Shown here piece after piece: positions 1-8,806 of a DNA stretch of 64,000 nucleotides. The position numbers and the translations under genes are program-made. The DNA is from Nocardia flavorosea NBRC 108225 (GTDB lineage Bacteria > Actinomycetota > Actinomycetes > Mycobacteriales > Mycobacteriaceae), in contig NZ_BDCG01000013.1 of assembly GCF_001613385.1 (NCBI RefSeq), positions 310,001 through 374,000 on the forward strand. Reading direction: 5' to 3'. Each line of letters opens with the position of its first letter. Position 1 is the stretch's first letter. The notes beneath the pieces were generated by a model. It saw only the letters and a program-made list of their open reading frames with translations, was not told the origin of the DNA and did no database searches.

Positions 1-522
1 CGAGACGGTGAGCGCGAAGCTTCGGATCATCCACCGGCGATGGTCGGCGTAACGGCGCTGCCGGGCGGCCCGGAAGCCCTGCAAGGTACAGCCGAGCCAG
101 ATGACGGCGAGCAGTAGATTGCTCGCCATGGCGACCGGACCGAACGGCGTCGTGGCACCGAGGACCAGCGCCGCTGCGCCGGCGGGCAACACACCCGCCA
201 CAACGTATATGCGCCCGGCGTACCGGTGTACGGCCGGATACTTCCGGCGGAACCGTGGCCATACCTGGATACAGCAGGTGAGCATGGCGATCGACCCGAA
301 GATCACGTGCGCCACCAGGAACGGGTAGTGCACAGCGACGCCGGGTTGCTGAACTCTCGACAGATCCGGGTCGAAGGTGAGGTACCGCGGTAGCGAGATG
401 GCGACGAACAACACCGCCACAGCCGCCAGCGGGAGAATCCAGGGGCGGCGCCACCAGCGGGGACCGGTTGCCGGTCGCGAACGGTGTCGGTGCGCTTCGC
501 TTATCGTGTCGTCGGTGGTCAC
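1..522 (-). CDS. DUF2306-like membrane protein (3' end outside window)
   Basis: The reading frame is open from a GTG at 520-522 down to base 1, giving 174 codons with no stop, so the C-terminus lies outside the window. The product begins with a polar, Arg-rich tail of about 30 residues. A hydrophobic segment (WILPLAAVAVLFVAISL) follows, then at least three more hydrophobic stretches. Between them is a basic loop of the RRKYPAVHRYAGRIY type, and a late HRRWMIRSFALT motif, both typical of DUF2306 predicted membrane proteins. The biochemical role of that family is not established. No clear Shine-Dalgarno sequence precedes the GTG, so the start is tentative. Confidence 0.6.
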   Translation of the reverse strand, partial: MTTDDTISEAHRHRSRPATGPRWWRRPWILPLAAVAVLFVAISLPRYLTFDPDLSRVQQPGVAVHYPFLVAHVIFGSIAMLTCCIQVWPRFRRKYPAVHRYAGRIYVVAGVLPAGAAALVLGATTPFGPVAMASNLLLAVIWLGCTLQGFRAARQRRYADHRRWMIRSFALTVS

Positions 523-717
523 GAATCGACGGTAGGAATCCAGAGTACGGACACACATCACTCTGCGGAGCGGCCCGTGGGACGACCATGCGCCACCGCA
601 GTCCTACCCAGCTACCGGTCTTCCCCCGAAACAGTCACACCCCGGTCGCGGCCTCGGCCGCTGATCGGTTCTCCTCACTGGGCCAGCGGGGAACAAACTT
701 GCCGGTACGGGTGCGAA

Positions 718-1596
718 TCAGTTCTCCCGCGGCAGGAGTTCGGTAGCAAAACGATCCAGGAAGCCGTTCGACGCCGCACCACCCGCGGGTACCACCACGA
801 ACTTGCTGAGCCCGGCCGCGAGATAACCGTCGATCAACCGGTGCAGATCCGGCCAGCTGCCCGCCACCAGATCCGCCGGATCGGTCTCCGGCCGCTGCTG
901 CCGGAGCTGCGTCACCAACCGGTCCGGGAGACCGTCCTGCGCGATCAGCACGGTGATACCGAAATGATCGGCCTCGATCTCTCGGCCGGCCGCGGCCGCG
1001 GCCGCATTGATCGCGGACACTCCGGCTGCGGCTTCGGCCGGAGTCAGGAAGCTACCCAGCCAGCCGTCGCCGTAGCGGCCGATACGGCGGAACGCGGCCG
1101 GTGCGCGCCCACCGAGCCAGATATCGGGTGGGCGGGCGGGTCGTTTCCCGATCCCGGCGCCGCGCACCGAGAAATGTGCACCGTCGAAATCCACTTCGTC
1201 GGCGCGCAGCACCGCACGCAGCAACTCCAGCGATTCGTCGAAAACGCTGCCGCGCCGGCCCGTCACCGGGAACAGGTCGAGCTCGTTCACCTGCGCCGGT
1301 TTCAACCCGAACACCGGCAGCACCCGTTTCGGAGCGAGCAGGGCCAGCGACGCCAGCTGCTTGGCGACGAGCACCGGATGCCGGCCAGGCAGAATCGCCA
1401 CCGACGTGCCGACCTTGAGGCGTTCGGTACGTGCGAGCGCGACCGCCATCCCCACGACAGGGTCGACGGCCGGGGCGTGGACGAGTTCGGAGAACCACAG
1501 CGAATCGACTCCCGCGGCTTCCAGCCGATCCACCAGGGCCGGTAGTTCCCCGGGGTCGGTATCCGAGCCGGTCCCGATACCGAAGCGGATCTTCAC
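718..1596 (-). CDS. LLM-class F420-dependent oxidoreductase
   Basis: Encodes a 292-residue luciferase-like monooxygenase-fold protein. Such proteins in actinobacteria usually use coenzyme F420 in cytosolic redox reactions; the substrate cannot be read from sequence. The N-terminus KIRFGIGTGSDTDP is a first beta strand of the TIM barrel, followed by VDSLWFSELVHAPAVDP and the family-typical GTSVAILPGRHPVLVAKQLASL. The GTG at 1594-1596 was chosen over an in-frame upstream start because GAAGGAG lies about 8 bases before it and the upstream 43 residues are not family-like. It lies 125 bases downstream of the membrane glycosyltransferase-like gene on the same strand and may be co-transcribed. Confidence 0.82.
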   Translation of the reverse strand: MKIRFGIGTGSDTDPGELPALVDRLEAAGVDSLWFSELVHAPAVDPVVGMAVALARTERLKVGTSVAILPGRHPVLVAKQLASLALLAPKRVLPVFGLKPAQVNELDLFPVTGRRGSVFDESLELLRAVLRADEVDFDGAHFSVRGAGIGKRPARPPDIWLGGRAPAAFRRIGRYGDGWLGSFLTPAEAAAGVSAINAAAAAAGREIEADHFGITVLIAQDGLPDRLVTQLRQQRPETDPADLVAGSWPDLHRLIDGYLAAGLSKFVVVPAGGAASNGFLDRFATELLPREN

Positions 1597-1721
1597 CTGG
1601 CACTCCTTCGTCACCGGATACGTTCCTCGCACAACACACGCTCCGGGACAGGCATTCCGGACCGGTTCCGGCGCGGCACATACCAGCACGCAGCCCGCCG
1701 GGTTCCCGCTCGTAGCGCAGA

Positions 1722-3428
1722 TCACTCGGCGAGGGTTTGCCCCGGCTGCAGCGTCGGTCCGCAGCCCTCCGCCTGCTGTTTCTCGACCAGCGGTGGGATA
1801 GCCGTAGCCGCATACTCGCGAAGTTGCCCAAGTTGGCGCTGATCGTGCACAACGTCTTTACGGACCCAGTCCTCGTCCGGCACGGTGGGGTCCTCAGAGC
1901 GTTGTAATACGTAGTAGTCGCGCATGACGCGGGCGTCGCTGGTGATGTTGTTCTCCAGCCATGGCCCGTGCGTATGGATGAAGGTGGGCCGCAGCTCCTC
2001 GAATACATAGTCACCGAAGGTGGTGCGGTCGTTGCCGGCGATGATGTCGGCCATTCGAGTATGGGTGAGACCTGCCATATCGATCAGCTGCAACCGCGAA
2101 GTCAGCGCACTTCCGCCCATATCGGGGGTGAGCAGGGTGCCGCGCGGGATACGGAGAATATCCGCGTACCCGTTGAACAGGCGGCCGAATCGCAGGGCGA
2201 TCCAGCACACAGGCACATCCTCGTCGGCACTGTATGCCGCGGATTGTCCGGCGAACGCACAGCCGGAGGGGATCGCGGCACCGATCAGACCCAGCGCGAC
2301 CAGAGCCCGTCCGTGTTTCCGCAGTCGCGCCGCCAGCTGACCGACGGACAGCACGAGAACGACCGCACCGAGTGCCCACACCGGGGTGGCGAACCGGAAT
2401 TGCGCCATCCAGTCCGGTTCCAGGACGCAGTAGGCGACCACCGCCAGAACCAGCGGCACCAGCAGCGCGACAGCGCCGTCACGCCACCTGCCCGGCGGCC
2501 ACAACGCGAGCCCGCCCACCATCACGGCCGCCAGCACCGCGGGAACACCCGCATACTGCACCAGCTCCCCTGCCCGGGCCAGATCGTATAAGGAGGGCAA
2601 CGACTGATGTTTGGCGACAGCGGTATTCGGAACAAGCCGGCCGAACTCGGTGATCCGCCACAGCAGATAGGTCCCGTACGGAATCGCGAACGCAAGTCCG
2701 GAATACAGTCCGCACCGGAGCGCGGCGGGCCAGGTCGCGCGCCGCATCAGGATCACCGAAGTCAACGGGTATGCGGCCAGATAGATCAGTCCGTCCGGAC
2801 GGGTCAACGCGGCGAACGCGGCCAGCGCACCGGCCGTCACCGCGACCGCCGGTGTCCACAATCGGTCGTCGAGCACCGCCAGAAACAGATGCGCAGCCAG
2901 GACACACACCGTCAGTGCGAACAAGGCGTTTTCCAGGCCGGAAAAGCACCAGATCACGAAGGAGGGTATCGAGGCCAGAACAGCGCCTGCCGCAAAGGTG
3001 ACCAGGGCGGGCCACCGTGATACCCGGCGGGCGGCGGCATAGCACGCGGCGAGGATCCCCATACAGCAGATCAGCGCGACCGCCTTCGGGTAGAGGGCGT
3101 AATCGGGGATGCCGAAAAGGGCACCGCGGTCGAAAAGGCCACACCATTTGCCCACCATCAACACGAAAAGCCAGGTCGGGTTGGAGAACCCTTCCACCGG
3201 CTCGGCGCCGGGCTGCAACACCGGCCCGAATCCCTCGGCGGCACTGCGCGCGTACGCGAAGGTGATGCCCGCATCGTCGACGATCCAGCTGCCGTATTCG
3301 GCCGCACGCCAACCCAGCAGGGCAGCACCACCCAGCACGGCCGCCGACGGAGCCGGCCACGACCTGGCGCGGCGCTCCGGCTCTTTCTCCGAGACCTCGA
3401 CTGCACCGGGTAACTCCGCCGTCAGCAC
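1722..3428 (-). CDS. GT-C-type multi-membrane-span protein (possible arabinosyl/mannosyltransferase-like)
   Basis: A 568-residue integral membrane protein with about ten hydrophobic segments. The first extracytoplasmic loop has a VDDAGITFAYARSAAEGFG motif followed by GAEPVEGFSNPTWLF, resembling the Asp-rich loop of polyprenyl-phosphate-sugar-dependent GT-C glycosyltransferases such as AftB of the corynebacterial cell wall. The soluble C-terminal part contains DMGGSALTS and FIHTHGPW. Transfer of a decaprenyl-phosphate sugar to envelope glycans is inferred only from fold-like features. The GTG start at 3426-3428 is preceded by GGAGGGG at 7 bases; in-frame ATG and TTG codons upstream lack such a site. 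Confidence 0.65.
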   Translation of the reverse strand: MLTAELPGAVEVSEKEPERRARSWPAPSAAVLGGAALLGWRAAEYGSWIVDDAGITFAYARSAAEGFGPVLQPGAEPVEGFSNPTWLFVLMVGKWCGLFDRGALFGIPDYALYPKAVALICCMGILAACYAAARRVSRWPALVTFAAGAVLASIPSFVIWCFSGLENALFALTVCVLAAHLFLAVLDDRLWTPAVAVTAGALAAFAALTRPDGLIYLAAYPLTSVILMRRATWPAALRCGLYSGLAFAIPYGTYLLWRITEFGRLVPNTAVAKHQSLPSLYDLARAGELVQYAGVPAVLAAVMVGGLALWPPGRWRDGAVALLVPLVLAVVAYCVLEPDWMAQFRFATPVWALGAVVLVLSVGQLAARLRKHGRALVALGLIGAAIPSGCAFAGQSAAYSADEDVPVCWIALRFGRLFNGYADILRIPRGTLLTPDMGGSALTSRLQLIDMAGLTHTRMADIIAGNDRTTFGDYVFEELRPTFIHTHGPWLENNITSDARVMRDYYVLQRSEDPTVPDEDWVRKDVVHDQRQLGQLREYAATAIPPLVEKQQAEGCGPTLQPGQTLAE

Positions 3429-3604
3429 TGCAACACCCCTCCGCATGACCGTGCTCGCCCGCCATGACGAAACCGGCGCCGCACGATGGGCCACCTTGCC
3501 GACTCCGGGCGCCGATGGCAAGCGGGGTGGTGAATTCCCTTGTGCTCTTGTACTTGACGGGACGGGCCCCCTGATCGGTCAGCGCGGACAGTGGTGACTA
3601 CCGC

Positions 3605-3640
3605 GGGCGCTCAGCGCGCGAATCGGCCCGATCAGCGCCC
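3605..3640 (-). terminator. Hairpin downstream of the siderophore ABC genes
   Basis: GGGCGCT at 3605-3611 pairs with AGCGCCC at 3634-3640 around a GC-rich loop that can fold further. It lies in the 331-base gap (3429-3759) between the fecE-like stop and the GT-C gene start. No strong U-tract follows, so termination is tentative. The rest of this gap shows no convincing coding sequence. Confidence 0.4.
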
Positions 3641-3759
3641 GATAGACGGAACAGCGCACACGACCGGAATCCGCGCCGGCGAGAGATGACTTCCTCCTCA
3701 CCGGAAACGGACGGCATGCCCTGATCGCGGCGGTATCGACAGGAGGATTCCGGCCGGAG

Positions 3760-4572
3760 TCACGCTTGCGGTGGCACCGCCCCCAGGGGAATGACGTGCG
3801 GGCGACCGTGGGTGGGTTCGGTGATCACTTGGGCGGTGAGCCCGAATACGTCGTGCAGGATCTCCGGGCGCACAACATCTGCGGGCGGGCCCTGGGTCAC
3901 GATGGCACCGGATTTCATCGCGACGAGGTGGTCGCTGTAGCGGGCGGCGAGGGAGATGTCGTGGAGCACCATGACGACGGTGCGGTGGTGTTCGCGGTTC
4001 ATGCGCACGATCAGTTCCAGCAGTTCCACCTGATGTGCGAGGTCCAGGTAGGTTGTCGGCTCGTCCAGCAGCATGATGCCGGTTTCCTGGGCGAGGGTCA
4101 TGGATATCCAGGCGCGCTGGCGTTGCCCGCCGGAGAGTTCTTCGAGCCGGGTGCCGGCCAGGTCGAGGATGCCGGTGCTGTCCAGAGCGTGCCGGAGTGT
4201 TTTCTCGTCGAGGACGGAGAACTGCTCGTACCACCGTTGCCGGGGATGGCGACCGCGGGAGACGAGGTCGGCGACTGTGAGACCGGGTGGGGCAGCGGGT
4301 GATTGGGGCAGGATGCTGATCCGGCGGGCGACCTGCCTGGTGGGTTGGCTGCCGATGGGTTTGCCGTCGAGCAGGACCCGGCCGGAACGAGGGGTGATGA
4401 GCCGGCCGAGGCCGCGCAGCAAGGTCGATTTTCCGCAGCCGTTGGGGCCGATGATCGAGGTCACCGATCCGGTCGGGACGTCGAACGTCATATCGGTGAC
4501 GACGTCGGCGCCGCCGTAGCCGAGGGTGAGGTTCTCCGTCCGTAGTACGGACTCCGTGGCCGGACGACTCAC
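3760..4572 (-). CDS. Iron-siderophore ABC transporter ATP-binding protein (FecE/FepC type)
   Basis: A 270-residue ATPase that powers import of ferric siderophores, cytosolic and docked to the two FecCD permeases encoded upstream. Walker A GPNGCGKST is at residues 42-50, the signature LSGGQRQ at 146-152 and Walker B IMLLDEP at 166-172, followed by the H-loop VLHD. The length is normal for FecE/FepC. The GTG at 4570-4572 is preceded by GAGGAGG at 7 bases and overlaps the stop of the permease gene by 4 bases, indicating translational coupling. Expression probably follows the iron boxes at 6760-6793. The siderophore transported is unknown. Confidence 0.93.
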   Translation of the reverse strand: MSRPATESVLRTENLTLGYGGADVVTDMTFDVPTGSVTSIIGPNGCGKSTLLRGLGRLITPRSGRVLLDGKPIGSQPTRQVARRISILPQSPAAPPGLTVADLVSRGRHPRQRWYEQFSVLDEKTLRHALDSTGILDLAGTRLEELSGGQRQRAWISMTLAQETGIMLLDEPTTYLDLAHQVELLELIVRMNREHHRTVVMVLHDISLAARYSDHLVAMKSGAIVTQGPPADVVRPEILHDVFGLTAQVITEPTHGRPHVIPLGAVPPQA

Positions 4573-5651
4573 GTAAGCCTCCTCTGGTTCCGCAGGACGA
4601 GATAGATCAGATAGGGCCCGCCCAATACCGCAGTGACCACTCCCACCGGCAGCGATACCGCCAGCGCGTTCGCGGCGACGGTATCGGCGACCAGGACGAA
4701 TACCACGCCCACCAGTCCGGACAGGAACAGCGGTGGGACGGCCGCCCCAGTGAGCAGGCGCGCGATCTGCGGGCTCGCCAGGGCGACGAATACGAGCGGC
4801 CCGGCGACGACGACACCGGCGGAGGCCAGGAGTGTCGCGAGCATCAGCGCAGACAGCCGGAGGCCGCCGATCCGTACGCCGAGGCCGATCGCGATATCGT
4901 CGTCCATGGTGAGCAGTACCAGCCGCTGCGCCAGCAGCAGCGCACCGGCGAGCAACGCGAGTGCCAGCAGGCCCATCGGCTGCACCAGCAGCCAGTCCGT
5001 ACCGTTGAGCGAACCGGACATCCAGGTCAGCGCCTGGGCCGCATTGGTGACATCGCCGAGCGTCAGCAGCCACGTCGTCAGGCTCACGGCCAGTCCGTTG
5101 ATGCCGAGGCCGACGAGTACGAGGCGGTAGCTGTCGAGAGTCCCGGACCGGGCGAGCAGGTACACCACCACCCCGGCCAGCACGCCGCCGGTGAACGCGG
5201 CAGCCGGTAGTCCGATCTCCGCGGCGATACCGCTCAAACCCGCTGCCCCGCCACCGGCCAGCACCAGCACCGAGACGGCGCCGAGCGACGCACCGGCGGT
5301 GACACCGAGGATGTCGGGACTGGCAAGGGGGTTGCGGGCGACCGTCTGGGTGAGCGCTCCCGCCATTGCCAGGCAGCCGCCGGCGATGATCGCCCCGACG
5401 GTGCGGGGCGCCCGGAATTCCGTTACGGCGAGGTGGACCCGGGTATTCGAATCGTCGCCGAGCACCGCCCGGACGACCTCGTCGAGCGGTAACACGGACC
5501 CGCCGTTGGCCATATGGATCGCAGCGGCGACCAGGACGAGCAGGGCCAGCGAGACACCCACTGTCAGCGCGCGCGGTGCGATACGCAACGACACCGGCCC
5601 CCACCGGGCGACACGGGTGGGGGCGAGGAGGTGCGGGGCCGCGCCGCTCAT
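4569..5651 (-). CDS. Iron-siderophore ABC transporter permease (FecCD family), second subunit
   Basis: A 360-residue polytopic membrane protein of the FecCD family with around nine to ten hydrophobic helices. Family landmarks are visible: RAPRTVGAIIAGGCLAMAGA near residue 80, NPLASPDILGVTAGAS, and a late GPLVFVALASPQIARLL segment in the region that contacts the ATPase. It pairs with the other permease to form the inner-membrane channel for ferric siderophores. It overlaps its neighbours by 4 bases on both sides (ATGA/GTGA type), so the three genes form one operon. Confidence 0.93.
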   Translation of the reverse strand: MSGAAPHLLAPTRVARWGPVSLRIAPRALTVGVSLALLVLVAAAIHMANGGSVLPLDEVVRAVLGDDSNTRVHLAVTEFRAPRTVGAIIAGGCLAMAGALTQTVARNPLASPDILGVTAGASLGAVSVLVLAGGGAAGLSGIAAEIGLPAAAFTGGVLAGVVVYLLARSGTLDSYRLVLVGLGINGLAVSLTTWLLTLGDVTNAAQALTWMSGSLNGTDWLLVQPMGLLALALLAGALLLAQRLVLLTMDDDIAIGLGVRIGGLRLSALMLATLLASAGVVVAGPLVFVALASPQIARLLTGAAVPPLFLSGLVGVVFVLVADTVAANALAVSLPVGVVTAVLGGPYLIYLVLRNQRRLT

Positions 5652-6715
5652 ACGGTCACCAGTCGCCGGCGGCGGGCGAGAAGTACGAAGAACGGCGCCC
5701 CGATCACCGCGAGCACCACCCCGACCGATAGCTCACCGGGGCGGGCGATGACCCGGCCCGCGGTATCGGCCAGCAGGACCAGGACGATCCCGAACGCGGC
5801 CGCCGCGGGTACCGAACGACGGTAGTCGGCGCCGACCAGGGCCCTCGCGATATGCGGCACCAACAGTCCGGCGAAGGCGATCGGCCCGGCCATGGTGACG
5901 GCGGAACCGGCGAGCAGGGTGATCGCGGCGATACCGGCGCACCGGGCGAGCGGTATCGAGGTGCCCAGCGACCGGGCCGTATCTTCGCCGAGCGCCAGCG
6001 TATTGAGCGCGCCGATGTTCAGCACGGCGAGCAGCAGTCCCGCGGCGACGAACGGCCACATCGCTTCGATCGTGTGCGGGCGCGCCGCCAGTGAACCGAC
6101 CTGCCAGAAACGCAGGGTGTCCAGGGATTGGCTGTCCAGCAGCGCCAGTCCGGTGACCAGGCCACCGCACAGGGCGGCGACGGCCGCGCCGGCCAGCACC
6201 AGGGTGACCGGCGTCGCCCCGTGCCGGGCAGCGGTGCCGACCGCGAAGACCACCACACTCGCCGCCAGGGCACCGGCGAAGGCCAGGCCTGCTTCGGCAT
6301 GGACGGGAAGGCCGCCGAGCAGGAAGGTCGCGGCGACGATCGCGAGCGCCGCACCCTGGTTGATACCGAGCAGGCCCGGTTCGGCGACAGCGTTGCGCGT
6401 ATGCCCCTGGGTCAGGATTCCGGCGACACCCAGGCAGGCCCCGGCCGCGATTCCGATGAGCGTGCGGGGCCATCGGAGTTCGCGGATCGTCACGTCCATA
6501 TCGGTTCCGGTGGGGGTGAAGATCGCATGCCACGCCTCGGCCGGATTCGAGGGACTGCTGCCGATGCAGACGCTCAGTAGGATGGCCGCCAGCACGGCGG
6601 CCATCGGTACGGCGATCATGACCAGCGGTGAACGTGCGGAGCGGAGTCTGTTTCCCGGCGTGCGCGCGGCGACGTTCGCAGAATCGAGCGGACCCGCGGT
6701 GGTGTCCTTCAGCAC
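5648..6715 (-). CDS. Iron-siderophore ABC transporter permease (FecCD family), first subunit
   Basis: A 355-residue FecCD permease and the first gene of the leftward siderophore operon. Family motifs include ELRWPRTLIGIAAGACLGVAG, GHTRNAVAEPGLLGINQGAA and the coupling-region motif GPIAFAGLLVPHIARALVG. Multiple hydrophobic helices span the length. The GTG at 6713-6715 is the best family-length start but has no strong ribosome-binding site, so a nearby start is possible. It is divergent from the substrate-binding lipoprotein gene at 6837 and shares with it the 121-base promoter region carrying IdeR-like boxes. Confidence 0.9.
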   Translation of the reverse strand: MLKDTTAGPLDSANVAARTPGNRLRSARSPLVMIAVPMAAVLAAILLSVCIGSSPSNPAEAWHAIFTPTGTDMDVTIRELRWPRTLIGIAAGACLGVAGILTQGHTRNAVAEPGLLGINQGAALAIVAATFLLGGLPVHAEAGLAFAGALAASVVVFAVGTAARHGATPVTLVLAGAAVAALCGGLVTGLALLDSQSLDTLRFWQVGSLAARPHTIEAMWPFVAAGLLLAVLNIGALNTLALGEDTARSLGTSIPLARCAGIAAITLLAGSAVTMAGPIAFAGLLVPHIARALVGADYRRSVPAAAAFGIVLVLLADTAGRVIARPGELSVGVVLAVIGAPFFVLLARRRRLVTV

Positions 6716-6759
6716 CGGTGCGCTCGCGAACGCGGTGTCGACATCTCGGTACTCCTTGC

Positions 6760-6793
6760 TAAGGTCAGCCCTACGTTGGGCAGCCTATCCTTA
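6760..6793. promoter_or_regulatory. Two overlapping IdeR/DtxR-like iron boxes in a divergent promoter
   Basis: Compared by eye with the IdeR consensus TWAGGTWAGSCTWACCTWA, the plus-strand site 6760-6778 matches at 15 of 19 positions. The minus-strand site 6775-6793 matches at 14 of 19. They lie between the permease operon (start 6715) and the binding-protein gene (start 6837), so one iron-loaded repressor could silence both directions. The regulator itself is not in the window. Confidence 0.72.
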
Positions 6794-6836
6794 TTCGGCT
6801 ACCTCCTGCAGCCCGGCCCGGATGAAAGGTCACCTC

Positions 6837-7856
6837 ATGAGAGGAACGTCCACTCGATCGATCGCGCGGCGATCACTGATTTCCCTCATGGCATGCGGCC
6901 TGGTGTTCGCCGGCGGTTGCAGTGGTTCCAGCGAGACGGACCCGGGCGCGCCGGCCGGGACCGGCTCCTCGATTTCGGTCGAACACGCCATGGGCGTCAC
7001 CACCATCGACAGCCCGCCGGAAAGAGTCGTCGCATTGGACCCCAGCTACGCCGATGCGGCGCTACTGCTCGGCGTCCCCCTCGTCGGCTACGTCCAGTAC
7101 CGCGCGGACCCGGGCAATCCGTTCCCGGAGTACCTGGGCGATATCGACGACAAGGTTGCCGATTCCGTCAATGTCGGTACGACGGCCGAGCCGAACCTGG
7201 AACAGATCCTGGAACTCGAACCCGACCTCATCATTTCGGCCAAGGTGCGGCACGAAGCGCTCTACGACCAGCTGACCAAGATCGCGCCCACCGTGTTCTC
7301 CGAGTCCACCGGACCGACCTGGAAACAGAACATCGTCCTGCTCGGCGAGGCGCTGGGCCGCAAGGACCGCGCCGAAGAGCTGATCACCTCCTACGAGGAA
7401 CGCGCGGCCGCGGTCGGCGACCAGATCCGGGCCCGGAAACCCGAGGTCACGTACTCACTGGTTCGCTTCGCCGGTGAGGACACCGCGCGACTGTATTCGA
7501 GCAACTCGTTCATCGGCGAAATCATGACCGATATGGGTATTCCGCGTCCCGCCGGTGCTCCCGACACCACCGACAGCATTTTCACACCGTTGTCGATGGA
7601 ACAGATCTTGAAGGCGGACGCGGGCATCGTCATGGTCTCCACCTACACCCCACCGGGCGGCGAAGGCGATTCCAGCCGGGATCAGCAGGCCTCCTTCGAA
7701 GCCAACCCGCTGTGGCAGCGTCTGTCGGGAGATGTTCTCCAGGTCGACGACGAGCCGTTCGTCCTCTCGGTGAGCATTCAGGGCGCACACGCCTCGATCA
7801 CCGAACTCGCCGAGCACTTCGGAGTCGACCCGCGCAAGGATCTGATCCCGGAATAG
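6837..7856 (+). CDS. Iron-siderophore ABC transporter substrate-binding lipoprotein
   Basis: A 339-residue FecB/FhuD-type periplasmic-binding protein (TroA-like fold) anchored as a lipoprotein. Residues 1-27 form a signal peptide with Arg pairs, a hydrophobic core and the lipobox FAGGC, giving lipidated Cys28. The mature protein has ERVVALDPSYADAALLLG, EQILELEPDLIIS and a second lobe with SFIGEIMTDMGIPRP, in the usual order. The ATG at 6837 is preceded by AAAGGT; an ATG 15 bases upstream is less likely. Divergent from the cognate permease/ATPase operon and probably de-repressed by iron shortage. Confidence 0.92.
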   Translation: MRGTSTRSIARRSLISLMACGLVFAGGCSGSSETDPGAPAGTGSSISVEHAMGVTTIDSPPERVVALDPSYADAALLLGVPLVGYVQYRADPGNPFPEYLGDIDDKVADSVNVGTTAEPNLEQILELEPDLIISAKVRHEALYDQLTKIAPTVFSESTGPTWKQNIVLLGEALGRKDRAEELITSYEERAAAVGDQIRARKPEVTYSLVRFAGEDTARLYSSNSFIGEIMTDMGIPRPAGAPDTTDSIFTPLSMEQILKADAGIVMVSTYTPPGGEGDSSRDQQASFEANPLWQRLSGDVLQVDDEPFVLSVSIQGAHASITELAEHFGVDPRKDLIPE

Positions 7857-7920
7857 ACAACAGCTTCCGGCCTTCGAACGCAGGCAGGGCGGGTGACGAC
7901 CGGACGGGCGTGGGATTCGA

Positions 7921-8167
7921 TCACCGCGCTCGTCCGGTGCGATCGACCGCCCTGGACCGGACGATCTGCTCGCGGAGAATATCGGCGTGGCCGGCGTGAC
8001 GCGCGAAATCCTGGCTCAGCAGCAAATAGATGAACCGCAGGCTGACCTCACCCAGGTCCGGGTGTGTTCGATGTCGTCGAGGTCGTAGCGGACGGCCATC
8101 ATCCGGGAACGCTCACCGGCGCGTTCGAATTCGACGATCACATCGGCCGAGGTTTCCTCGTCGCCTA
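7921..8167 (-). pseudogene. DinB/DUF664-type gene remnant (frameshifted, 5' truncated)
   Basis: On the minus strand one frame reads DVIVEFERAGERSRMMAVRYDLDDIEHT. A second frame, shifted at about 8060, continues PDLGEVSLRFIYLLLSQDF and ARHAGHADILREQ to a TGA at 7921-7923. Together they reproduce the C-terminal half of DUF664/DinB-superfamily proteins, whose final helix carries the HAGHADILRE motif. The N-terminal half is missing: homology stops where the opposite-strand enoyl-CoA hydratase fragment begins. Identification is from motif memory; the frameshift is directly visible. Confidence 0.7.
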
Positions 8168-8599
8168 CTTGTCGCCCGCGTCCAGGAACTGTTCGCCCGG
8201 ATCCTCACCTTCCCCCTGCCCACCGTCGCCGCCGTCAACGGCCACGCATTCGGCGCCGGAGCCATGCCGGCCATCGCCCACGTTTACCGCGTCATGCGCG
8301 AGGACCGTGGCTATTACTGCTTGCCCGAAGTCGATATCAATATCCCCTTCACCCTCGGTATGGCCGCGCTCATCCAGGCCGAACTCAGCCCCCAGACCGC
8401 GGTGACCGCCATGACCACCGGCCACCGTTTCGGCGGCCCGGAGGCCCTGGCCGCCGGACTCGTCGACGCCACCGCCGCTGAAGCCGAGGTCCTCACCAGC
8501 GCCGTAGACCGGCTCACTCCCCTGCCCGGCAAGAACCCCGGAACGCTGGCCGCCATCAAATCCACCATGTACAGCGCTGCCGCTGCGGCGCTGCGCTGA
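8168..8599 (+). pseudogene. Enoyl-CoA hydratase/isomerase remnant lacking the N-terminal part
   Basis: From about 8180 the frame reads VQELFARILTFPLPTVAAVN, GHAFGAGAMPAIAH and GYYCLPEVDINIPFTLGMA, then a normal crotonase C-terminus ending at 8599. Crotonase proteins of this subgroup are about 220-250 residues; here only about 140 recognisable residues remain. Roughly the first 75, including the oxyanion-hole NGLDL-type segment, are absent. No start codon with a ribosome-binding site lies at the beginning of the homologous part. Upstream in-frame sequence is the antisense of the DinB remnant, so this is a deletion junction rather than a working gene. Confidence 0.75.
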
Positions 8600-8806
8600 T
8601 AAATCGCAGATTCACCCCCGCCCGGGACGGAAATATCGCCACTACCTGCGGCGCAGGTCTTGACTGGCGGCCGATACGGAGGAGACTGGAGATACACCGG
8701 AACAACGAAGAATGTGACGGGTTCGACGAAGACGTTCGGAGAATCGCGGTGACATCCCTCGAAAGTCCGGCCAGGCCCCCGGCAAGCCAGTCGGAATCCG
8801 GAACAG

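Noticed and set aside
484..1545. A long rightward open frame opposite the F420-type oxidoreductase
   Set aside because: It is Arg/His/Gln-rich, lacks any family motif and is the antisense shadow of a well-supported gene; long antisense frames are expected at this GC content.
5892..6836. A 315-codon in-frame N-terminal extension of the siderophore-binding protein
   Set aside because: It runs antisense through the permease gene. The signal peptide with lipobox begins at 6837, next to a ribosome-binding site.
8030..8599. A complete 189-residue enoyl-CoA hydratase starting at 8030
   Set aside because: Its first 50 residues are basic antisense sequence of the DinB remnant; homology begins only at about 8180 and the oxyanion-hole region is missing.
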